Below are positions 50,385 through 61,334 of a DNA stretch of 64,000 nucleotides, one piece after another. The notes beneath the pieces were generated by a model. It was given only the letters and a program-made list of their open reading frames with translations. It was not told the origin of the DNA and searched no databases. This DNA is from Certhia americana (Eukaryota; Chordata; Aves; Passeriformes; Certhiidae): positions 51,295,471 through 51,359,470 of the forward strand of contig CM031857.1 of assembly GCA_018697195.1 (NCBI GenBank), given 5' to 3'. How positions within the stretch are numbered: position 1 is the stretch's first letter; every line of letters starts with the position of its first letter. Made by a program: the position numbers and the translations under genes.

Positions 50385-50802
50385 ACCTGAAACACCTCTC
50401 CTATAGAGATAGACTGAAAGACTATGGGTTGTTCAGCCTGGAGAAGAGAAGCTCTGCAGAAAACTTCTATTGCCCTTCCAGTACCTAAAGGGGGCCTACA
50501 AGAGAGCTGGAGAGGGACTTTTTGCAAGGCATGTAGTAATAGGACAAGGGAGAGCAGGTTTGAACTAAAAGAGAGTAAGTTTAGATTAGACATTCTTCGC
50601 TATGAGGTGGTGAGGCACTGGCACAGGTTTCTCTGAGAAGCTATGGATGTCCCATCTCTGGAAGTTCTCAAGGCCAGGATGGATGAGGTTTTCAGCAACA
50701 TGGTCTATTTAAAGGTGTCCCTGACCATGGCAGGAGTTTGGAATTAGGCAATCTTTAATGTCCCTTCCAACCCAAACCATTCCGTGAATCTGCAGCTCTA
50801 TG
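50385..50802 (+). mobile_element. CR1 LINE fragment, 5'-truncated 3' end
   Basis: Begins 'acctgaaacacctctcctat' and continues 'ttgttcagcctggagaagag', 'ccttccagtacctaaagggg', 'ttgcaaggcatgtagtaata', 'ggtggtgaggcactggcaca', 'catggcaggag' and ends 'cccttccaacccaaaccatt' with 'ccgtgaatctgcagctctatg'. It belongs to the same subfamily as 61-556. A short deletion removes part of the 'aggaagaaattcttt' block around 50590. Confidence 0.93.
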
Positions 50803-53800
50803 AATTTAGTTTGGAGGAATTTCATAGAATATAATATTTATATACTTAGATACAGTGTAAAATCCAAATTTTGGGTGTACATGCTTTTGTCCTGCTTTTT
50901 TTTTACAGAAGTATCCAGATGTTTGTTTTTTCCAGCACTCTGGTAACTAGAAAGATGATGCAGCTCAGTAAAGAAATTAAGAAAAACAAAATAATATGTA
51001 TCACTTTAGGATTTAGACTTTATTCAGTGACTTCTATTCATGGAAAATGCATCTGCTTTTTCATTTCAAAGTATAAGTTGCACATTAGATTTAAAACAGC
51101 AATCCACAAATATACTTCCTGTTTGAGGAAGGAGAGTTTAGTAAAAGGTCTTTGACAAAGATGAAGGCACACAAGCTGCCACCAATTAAAAAAGACTGAA
51201 TGCATATTCAGCTGTCATTGAAATGAGTATATTTAAACCTTGTTGAGAGGCACTCCAGCTTCTCCTGTCTGGGATAATACTCACCCTACAAGTGCTAACA
51301 TCCCTCTAGGTATAGGACTCAGCTGTGCACTGTGCACCATCTTCTCTGGCTTCTTTGTGAGAGAATGCCAGGCCTGAGCCTCAAGAAAGAACCAGAAGTC
51401 ACTTTGAAGTGAAAGCTTGGACAGACAAGATGTGAGAGCCCCAGACCTGCACAGCCTTCACAAAAAAGAAATTCTTGGAGCAGTTTTAAATTCTGAGCTG
51501 AAAGATGGTACCCAGTAGTAAAGATGAATTCATAACTATTTAATCTAAACAAGGTACAGAGGAAACAATGTATTGATCCTGAAACACATTTTTAAAAATT
51601 GAATGTTTTCAGCTTTCGGGAGAAAACAGTAGTAATGCGCTATAGTAAAGCGTAATTTTATACGCTAAATTTTTTATAGTAAAAAAAAATTTTAAAAGTG
51701 TTTGTCCACATAATTGAAACCAAGTGCTTCTGTTGAATTCAATGGTTTGGCAAGTACCTTCAAAGCACATACCCTAAACCAAATAACATTAGTTAAGGAT
51801 ACAGTTTGTCCTTGAGCTGGGAAACTTCATCTTATAATTTGTAAATTACCCACCATTTTTACATATATTCAAGGAGGCTTAATATAGAATAGCCTATTTT
51901 CTTTCCTAAATGCCACTTCCTAAGTACTGGAAATTCACTATCTTTTAGGTTATTCATAACATATAAATAGAACATTTTCTTTTTATTTGTGGAGGTTAGC
52001 ATCTGTTGTGGTTTCCCTAAAAGTCACATTTCGTCAAAGAAAATGTGAAAATTAATTTTACTTAATATATAGTCTTTAACAAGTTTTTTTAATTAAATTA
52101 AATTATATTTAATAAAAATAATTTTTTAGAAACTAAATTATTAATTTAGAAAGGAACTTAAATCTCTTCAAGATGAGATACTAAATCCTTTTTTTTTTTT
52201 CCCTAAGAAATTGTTTCATGTTAAGTGGTATTTCTATATCAGCTCACTGGGTGATATTTGAAAATAAAAACTGCAGTCAGCCGTATTCCAGAGTTAAAGA
52301 AAAAACAAGTGAATTCTGTTATTATTGTGTCAATAATTCATAAGATATCTCAGGACATTGCTTCTCTCTCTTAGCCCATGGCTCTTCCAGTGAGGGGCAG
52401 TTTCACCAGAATTAAGCCATAAGAAGTTAATATGGTCAATGCAAGCTAAATTTCCACACTCTTTTCCCATCCAGATCTTATACTTGTACATCAGTGCATC
52501 ATGGTTAAATGAAGAACCCAGAATCCCACAGGACAGGGGGAGACAGCTCTCAGTGTAAGACACATAATGAATGATGATGTGCAATACATATGTGCCCCTC
52601 ATGAAAACCCAGGGAATTAGTGTTTTCCCCTAGCCTTTGACAATAGGAGATTTTGCAGTGATTTCTCAGAGGTCCCAAGTTATCAAGCATTAGTGAACCT
52701 GTTCATGTTTCTGGCCACTCTGTGATTTATCTCTGTAGTTGCTATGGTTTTACTAGATAAGCAGACTATCAGTTGTACTTAGAGAGGGAAAAAAACACCT
52801 GCAATAAAAGAGATTAGTAAGGAAGTTGTGGCTGGTCTGACATAAGTCCTTGAGGTGCTTTTATGTCATCACAGGGGTGAAATTTTTTAGTATGATTCAC
52901 AGCTCTAGAGTCACAACACTGAAGTGTGATTCCTGCCATTCAGGGTAAGAAAGAGCAAGAAGGATTTTTTTTTAATCAGCACACATAGCAAGGTTTGTTA
53001 GAGCCATGAAATCCTGGCCTAAGTTCTCAAGGACTTTTGAGAAAGATATAACTTCTGTATTTTATGTTTCATGCCACCAAGAGGATTTTTAATATTAAAC
53101 AGAATTGGGAAAGCATAGAAAAGTGAGTTAAAAAACCCAAACAACAATACAAGAAGAAACTTGGGAAATCTTTTTTAGATCACTATGCATTTTCAGAGAT
53201 CAGCATCAAGGGAAGAGAACATAATGTACCAAGTTCACAGCAACAACAGTAAATTCAATTGCTGACCTAACAAAAAGGTATGTCCTGTAAAGGCTGATGA
53301 CATCTGAACGCAACCATATTAAGATATATCTCAAAAATTATTTTGAATGCAGACAGCGCACTACAAAATATATTCTTACTCCCTTTCAAGTCAGGAAAGG
53401 GACACCAGCTGATAGATGGATGGTCTATTAAGGGATTTGCAGACTTGCTGTAAGAATGTCTCGAAGACAAACTGTTTGTTGTGCATTAGGAGGTAAAAAA
53501 TACAGAAAGATAATAGTGAGCCTGGTACAGTTGAGTGTCTGGAATAGTCGTCTTTTATGAAGTGGAAGATGACACAATACAGACAAAATTTTTAATACCA
53601 TTTAACATTTTTCAGTAGAGCCACTCAATTACATTTCCTATTCTCCATTTGAACCACAGACCATAATGGCTTTGTCTGTAATAATGTCTAAAGTCGTGCC
53701 CAGGAACATTCCCAGACATTGGTAGATGTTCATCTATACTGTCAAGTGCCTGAAATGTCCTCTGGTGTGATTTTGGCAATTCCCAGGCATGACACCCAAG

Positions 53801-54555
53801 TAGAGGGTGCTACAGGTGCCTTTCCCGGAGGGTCTTTTGCATGTGGTCTGTCTGTTTTTGCAGACTAGGAAAATCAATGGAAGCTCTATCAACTGGCTGT
53901 GGTGCTTGCAGTACACATGTAGTTTGCTAGGACTATCAGAGCCATGTGTCAGCCACTGAAATGTTATGGACTGGTTGCCTTGCACTATCACTGGTGCAAA
54001 ACAGAAGTAATCCAGGTGAAAAGGTACTTGTATTTAAACTGGTAAAACTGAGAAGAAAATGCAGTCTGAAATTCTAATAATAATACCTAACAATGTTTCA
54101 AATTAACTTTGTTTTCCAGGAATTACACATGGTATGTCTGTTATTTGACAGCAGCATGAGACAGAATAATGAGCAGAGAAACCAAGTAAGCAGATAGTTT
54201 TCATTAATGCAATTAACTAGGAAAGAACACAAAATTACATATATAATGCTGTTATTGTTGCTGTTATTGCATATGCCACATTCATATTCACATATAATAG
54301 TCTTAGAAGCAACACCTCATCTTCGTTATTTGAGGAATTCTTGATAGGAAGGTGAACTCAATTAGAGACAAATTATCTCTACAAGTTAATCTGACTACTG
54401 TTTAGAAACAGAAAACAAACCAAATATTAGATAAATAGAACATATAGAAAAATACTGATGGCTCAGAAAAGAAGCCATAAGAAGAAAGAAGATAACCTTG
54501 GCATGGGTCCTATTGTTGTCTTCCACAAGAAGTTAAATCAATACAGCCTCTGAGA
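50803..54555. other. Unique AT-rich DNA, no gene seen
   Basis: Nearly 4 kb with no recognised repeat or gene. A short inverted repeat (AGCGTA at 51649, TACGCT at 51661) and an A/T-rich block at 52081-52150 are the only structured elements. Open frames are under 95 codons. Confidence 0.6.
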
Positions 54556-55044
54556 ATGTTACTCTGTGTCTGCATGATTCAGTGCAGGAAGCAAGATTTA
54601 GCCCTTCAGCAAACTTGCTGCATGCTTCCTATGGACTGTGTGTGTGAGCTATATATAACCATGACCCATAAAACTCTGCTTGGCAAAGCATTGGACCCAG
54701 CCTTCTTGCAAGCATATGGGATTTTATTTTGGAAGACTGTTTTTATCCAAAGTATTTCTGCTGAAGTTGAGATCCAGCTTGTAACTGACTTGGTATTCTG
54801 GAAAGCTGGGCTGTGTGCACATGCTAAACAAATCTCTCTTGGACTGTGCCCATTCTCTACCCTCAGGAAAAGTTGTCTGGCATGGCTTATGTCCATATGG
54901 CTCAACTGCCTGCTTCAAAATATGATGTCCAAATCTATCCTGCCTATCAAGAAGAGTCTGTGGTCCATTGCACCTCCAGAACTATTGGCAAACATGGAAC
55001 TGCAGTCTGGGATTTGCTTGGGAGGGGGCTCATTCACTGTATAA
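54556..55044 (+). other. Unassigned 162-codon open frame, function unknown
   Basis: An ATG-to-stop frame of 162 codons, with a 99-codon frame on the opposite strand (54606-54905) and an 87-codon plus-strand frame (54846-55109) overlapping it. The predicted peptide is rich in Leu, Cys and Met and has no domain I recognise. A 'tatataa' lies at 54651-54657, inside the frame. Three overlapping open frames in a less AT-rich segment suggest a young insertion or retrocopy, but no target-site duplication, terminal repeat or poly(A) was found. It is probably not a host gene. Confidence 0.15.
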
Positions 55045-57819
55045 CTGCAGCAAGGAGCATGCAAGTAACTAAACTTTTTGAGTGGCCAAAGTATGGTGTG
55101 AGGGCCTGAACTCCATTCCAATCTAATCTCCTTGACCTTCTCTACCGGACCCTCCTACTGTCCTTATGATTTTTGAAACATTTAGGTCTTGCTAGCTTCC
55201 TTCTGCCTACCTTCTTGGACATTAAGAAATGCTTCACCAGCAGACAGGATTTCAATTAGCATAAGGAAATTTGGTTTTGATTGGTCTAGAAAAGTAGGCA
55301 TATAAAGACAGAATATCATGGCCTTGACAGAAGCTAGAAAATACACTGGAGTTTAGAATGTTCTTAAGAGAAAGAGATATCAAAAGTACAAGTTGCAAAG
55401 CAACCAAGTGAATAACGAAAATAATTTAGCCTTTTGAAATAATTGCATTTATTTAAGCCTTTTACCTTGATAACAGCAAAGAAAATATCAAGCAATTCAT
55501 CAGTTCTTGTAACAGGAAACTACAGGAAAGATGAATCTAGTAGAGTAACCAGCTGCTTTTCGAGAGACAGAACAATTTGGAAATGCCTACAAATATCAGA
55601 TACCTTCAAAATGACCACAGAATTTTTTTGCATGTTCAAATGAATCAAATCAGTGTTCTTGATGGCTGCACAAAATTGGATCTCTGTTAGAACTGAAATT
55701 ATGTCAAAAATGTATGAACATCAGTTAAACTGTGATCCCAAAGAAAAGAAGTTCTGAGACAGTTACTGTTTCTTTTTCTTTTGTCTCTTTTCGCTATTGA
55801 TTCCATGAAAATCAACACTTGGATGATCTGACATGCTTCTGCTTTATTTTCTGTAAGCACTTACATACATGTAACTGTAGGCATTTATATACACATGAAA
55901 GCATCTGAAATCTAGCAGCTATTTATACAAACATAAATCTCTGTGTAGTTTCCTGTTCTTAGTAGGACCTGAGAAACCAGAGCAGCATAAACTCTGTCCG
56001 TTACATTGATGCCATGATGAGGAGGCAACAGAAGAACAGAAGACCTTTGAAATTTCATCATGAGATATTTCTAACTGTAGATAAATCTCTATTGTTTACT
56101 TGGGCAACCTAAAAGTCTAAGTTTTTGTAACAAAAGTTTCCTCTTTAGGGTATTCTGATGATTATATTCAAACACATGGGCAATATTTTTTCTGTTCACT
56201 TAAAATAGTCCCAAAATTATCTGCTGTAACACAAGGAACACCAGTTCTGTATAACAGCCATAATGAAAAACTTCTGTCAGAAAGCCATTCTATAAAACTT
56301 TCTAGAAATTTCAAGAACCTAATTCCCTCCCTATTTTTATTAAATCTTTATTTTTTTTAACTATAAATGAAAAAAGAAAAGATAAAAGATATTCTTAATT
56401 CAAAAATATTTTTGAATATTTTTTCAACCATTGGAACAGTTAAATGACCATGGTTTTGCCTTCAATCATCAGACAACAAAAACAACAAAGCTAAAATTAT
56501 GATATTGAGGAGATGCAGTACATGTATTCCTAGTGAAGACAATATTTTCGGCAGTTTGTCTGAGTTTTCATAAAAGCTATCATTTGTGCAATCTGAGTAA
56601 CTTCCTTAATGAGCCATCAGAAATTGTTTTTCATAATTGCCCATTTTTGAAGGTTCAAGTAATCTCTTCATTTCAGAGTTTTCCATACAAGGGTGAATGT
56701 TCTTAGAAATTATGTGGTTTAATAAGGTTTAATCATGAAATAAATATTAGCTCAGCAGCAGAAGTGGTTTACAGCTATTATATGGATCACAGGCTAGAGA
56801 TCTTAACTGAAATATTTAATGGTGGAAATGCTACATTTTCAGATACTAAACCAAATACTAGTGAAGACATATGCTGTAATAAACACATCTACATACACAG
56901 TAGCTAGGTGTCAAGAAACTGAAATGTTCCTCCAGATTGCCTGTACTTGAAAATTACTTTAAACATTTGGATGAACAATTTGTTAGGTATAAGTTTTTTC
57001 ATGGAGCTGGTTTTGACATCTAGCCTAAATTTTGGAATTGTAATTACCTTTCTTTGCTGTGTTTTTTCCCAAACTGACATAATTATATCAGAATTTCATC
57101 AGAGTCTGTTTTACTGTAATAAACATGTAGTTTCTTTCATAAAAGTTCAGTTTATTTCTACAGTAATATAACTTCTATTTAATTGCAATCAATTCTTAGA
57201 TAGTTAAAACCCTAAGCAGATGTTGCACTGGGTTTTGGGGTACAGTCATAACCATAATGACTATGGCAATTCCTTACAAAGTTTGAGTGCTATGTTAAAA
57301 GTTGGCATGTTTTGTATCCCGATATAGCCTAAGTAATAAAGAGCAATGGGAGAAATTAATGTCTTTCTTTTTGCTAAACTCACTTGGCATACCTGATCTA
57401 TCTACCTGGCAGGAGCTAACAGGAATGGCCAAAAGATTTTCATATGATTTATATGAAAAGTAAAATATAAAGTGAACAGTGCCTGTAAACCTACTTTGGG
57501 ACTAAGGTTCTTGAGAAAAACTAACTGGGAGCCATACAGCTGTCCCCTACAATGCCAAAGATAACTCACTATTTCCTTTTGTTTTCTCATGGACAGAAAA
57601 CTGAAGAAAATCAAGTAGCTTTCCCTGGAGAAGAGAAGGAGAAAAACTTTTTGAACTCACAAGGAGAACACAAATATTCTCTGTAATGACAATGCTAGTC
57701 ACAAAAAACCCTAAACATCATCTCCAGTAAACTGTGGTATTTTACTGCTTTCTTTGAAGTTACATGAAAAACCACTATCCTTTTTTTTCCATGTCAAGAA
57801 AACGGTTGATGAGTGTGAG
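55045..57819. other. Unique AT-rich DNA, no gene seen
   Basis: No repeat, RNA gene or convincing exon. Open frames are 75 codons or fewer and unremarkable. Confidence 0.6.
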
Positions 57820-58110
57820 TGTGACAGGGTGGTCATATGAGCCAACTTTCTTGTACATGAAGTGTTACTGTATACTTTACATATACTATATAAGTTAAAA
57901 TCTTTACTTACGTAGTTAGTTTTACTTGCCTTTCTTGACTTTGTTTATCTTGCCAGAACTGCAGATTGGGCATAGAAAGAATAATATCTATGACCTGAAA
58001 ACTGGTCCACCCAGCTGGTGCTGCTCCTGGCTTCTTTCAGGACAGAGCTTGGGCCTTCTCAACAATAAACTGAAACATGTTTAAGTGACACCAGAGTTGC
58101 TGTCTTTGAA
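57820..58110 (+). mobile_element. Possible solitary retroviral LTR
   Basis: A TATA-like 'ctatataag' near 57886, an AATAAA at 58064-58069, and a short downstream segment 'gtgacaccagagttgctgtc' ending in 'tttttggtaagag' are arranged like U3-R-U5 of an LTR followed by a TGG-starting primer-binding-site-like sequence. The usual TG...CA ends and a target-site duplication could not be fixed, and no retroviral gene lies alongside. This is an arrangement-based guess, not a family match. Confidence 0.22.
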
Positions 58111-60968
58111 TTTTTGGTAAGAGAAGAAATAGAATTTATTGTAGCCTTTTTGTTTATATTTCTATAATGAATCATAAGTGGCAGTTAGTCTTTTCATGTT
58201 GTTAAATTTCAATTTCTGTATAATGATCAATTTAATTTTTACATTTTGTTACATCTTATTTAGATGATTAATTTTTATTTGAATTTTTCAGGGTCAATAA
58301 AGAGGATGGACTTAATAAGTATTTAATCCATCTTAAGAACTATACTGATCAGACATTTAAAAACCCATATACCAAAACAATTGGCACACAATTATAATGG
58401 TCATTGCACAGCAAAAGAAATAAAGTTCAGCTATCACAAATGAGATGAATGTGGCTCCACAATTCCCTGTTGAAACACTGCAGGCCAGATTAAAATGCTC
58501 TCGCCGCCAAAGAAATTCTCTGCTACAGCAATGTGTGACCCATGCATCAGAATGTTTTATTTATGTAACACTTGGCTGAGATTAAAAATGTCTTCTTTTT
58601 TTTTATGATTTTATTTTAAATAAAAGGGCCTGAAGAAGCTGTCTCTTGATAAAAACCTGCTAGGGCTATTAAGAAACAGTGCTACATGAAATTAAGCCCT
58701 TGTTTCTTGTCCTGTTGCAGGCTCTGTTTCTGTGTGCAGCCCTGAGGAACCATTAGATAAATGTCTTCAGCAGTGCTGCTTCTGCTTCAGCCTTTTTGCG
58801 TGGCGTTATAATTTACATGCTTTTTCTACAGACCGCATATTTGCAGCTCCAGCCATGGGAATAGTGAGTTTCCCCTAATCATGTGCTTTGTGCTGGGGTT
58901 TGTTGTTTGGCCAAGTACTAAGGGAAGTCAAACCACCTCAGGACCCCAAGGAGGACACTGAACTAAGATGTCCCTTCTCTCTGCCTCAGTGGAAATCTCA
59001 GGGTAAACTTCCATGTGATATGAGTACCTCAGCCTGACAGACACTTTGTATAAACTGTGATAAGCTTGAATTCAAATTCTAGACTCATAGTCCCTCTAAA
59101 TATTGAAGGACTTTAAAACCAAGAGGAAAAAGTTATATGCAATTATGTGTTAACGCTCACAGAATGAAAGGTGTAGCATGACAACCAAATAAATTAAATA
59201 TCAATGTTAGCAGAAAAATCTGATTAAATTAAATCTTTCAAATGAAAAGCCCAGTTCTGTCGTAATAATCTTTGGGACCTGTGTTCACCCAAGGACACAT
59301 GTTTTTTTCTTGTCTTTCAAACACTAAATTTGTTTTGTAGTTTAATTATATCAATTGCTTATTCTGCCACAATTCTGTAGGATGTTCTCCTCTTCTTGTA
59401 TCTTATCATTTTCTATTGCTCATTCAAGCCTCTAAACCCTTCTAATGCTAATAAGAAAACCAATACAATGTCACTTTTCATAGTCATAATGGTTCCCTTT
59501 TTCAACTGCTGAAGGCAGTGGCAGTTCAGAAAAAAATTTGCTATCAGTCTTGGTAGAATTTCAAGTTTCCAACACAACAGAGCACTTTGTCAGAAGTGCT
59601 AACAAACCCACAACGGATAAAAAGAATTCTACTTTCAAAAATCATGTTTTCTCATTTTTTCCTTCTGTCCTTTGGCTAATAGGAAAATTAAAACCTTCCA
59701 GAACACGTTTTGACTCCAAAGTAGCCAAAACAATGATGATTTTATTTCCTTATAACTTGTCTTAGAATATAATTAGAATTTTCTCTCTCTTGAAATCCAT
59801 TTCTTCTGCAAGGCAAATGAATAATGTATAGATGTAAACTAGAGGTTTTTGTTGTTACAGGATGTTATGAAAAGGTTCTCAAATTCATATTTATTTCCAT
59901 AGTAATTTTGACTGTTTTAGGTATTATACACTCTTGTGATGCACTTCTGGTAAGGTTTGTTCTACAAGATTTTCTGCAGTGTTTGGAGATAAACATCACT
60001 GGCAAAAAATAGATTTGCAATGAATCAGTGTTGAAGTTAATTCCATTGACCCTGTTTTTATCCTGACCAATCAAGCCATTTTACAGCAAAATCCTGAACA
60101 ACCTGCAGTCCCCTTGCATGGGCCTCTGAAGGAAGTGGTTTGTGCACAAGTGAATGCCACTCATTTCACAGGCAACTAAGCAGGAACTCTCCATCACATT
60201 CCCTCAGTTCCAAAAGGGATATTTGGATCTGAGTCAGTGGCTGTTGCTTGAAGTATCTTCAAGCTGCCTGCAGCCAGAGGATGTTTGGTTCAGGGAATCA
60301 AACTGCAACTAGTCAGATGCAAAAACCTTGAGCAACCTGCTCAAAATTTTCTTTGCTCTACCAGCATGCTCCCATGGCGCTGAATCATTTGCTAAGTTAG
60401 ATATAGCTGATCTACAGACGCTGAAGAACATGGCCCATATTTAAAAGTAAAGTTGATTAGAAACTACAAGGAAACAGTCATTTTCAATGATAAATCCACT
60501 ACACACATATGTCCTTGAATAGCAGCTCAGTATCTTTTTAAAAGATGTCCTCAGGCTGTGTGGTTTGATGATCCTTTTCAAGTACTTTAGATATAATAAA
60601 AATCCTAAGTCCTTTCTCTGAAGGAATGCCTGGCTGATTTTGGAGAAAGAAAAAAGCAGACTAAATGCTTTACACAGCTCTAAGTAAGAGTGCAGGTCAC
60701 AGAACATACTGAAAACATAAAGAAGGGACATGTTCAAGTGCACTTGGAAGGCATTCCATCTGGTGAGTAATTTTTAAATATACATAAAGAGCAGGTTTCA
60801 AAATGTTGTCCTCTGCTAATTACAGCTTGATGATAACTTGGCTGCACTCCCTCCAGATTAGGGTTTTGGCTATTATTTCTAGCTCAGGAAATGATGTAAT
60901 GCTACTTGTTAGTTTTGCTGTAATATTTAAGTAAAGGCTAGTGCTTTTTAGAAAGCAGAGAAAGGCAC
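58111..60968. other. Unique DNA, no gene seen
   Basis: Includes a less AT-rich stretch at 58440-58900 with splice-like signals (see findings). A minus-strand 100-codon frame (60441-60743) is unrecognised. No interspersed repeat was identified. Confidence 0.5.
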
Positions 60969-61334
60969 ATGCTCAACTGTGCTCTGGTCCTCTCAGGCAG
61001 ACTGGGGAACCCCTTGCTCATGGCAGCTTTCAAAGTGTACCACACTGCCTGTTTTGACATATGTGCAGGGAATGCTGCATGGCCAAGGCACCATGGACAC
61101 TGTCATCTCATCTCCAGTGGCATCTCAGGGTCCACAGACATGAGTAAAAGTGAGCACAAGGCAGAGACAACCTGTGCTGAACCTCCAGACAATGCTGCTA
61201 CATCCCTGGACACATCAAGACATGTGTTTCTCAACAGCTCTCTCATATCTGTTGCTCTGGGATGCACCCTGGGACAAATCATCATTTCTTTACCATCAAT
61301 AAATATGATACATACTACAAATTATATTCACTGA
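60969..61334 (+). other. Unassigned 121-codon open frame with AATAAA near its end
   Basis: A plus-strand frame in locally less AT-rich DNA, with AATAAA at 61298-61303 inside its last codons. The peptide has no recognisable domain. The combination of raised GC, an open frame and a polyadenylation signal could indicate an LTR or retrocopy remnant, but there is no poly(A) tail or terminal repeat to confirm that. Chance is quite possible. Confidence 0.12.

Noticed and set aside
51649..51666. Inverted repeat AGCGTA/TACGCT with a 6-base A/T centre
   Set aside because: A 6-bp stem is expected by chance in a window this long, and no transcript or motif context supports a role.
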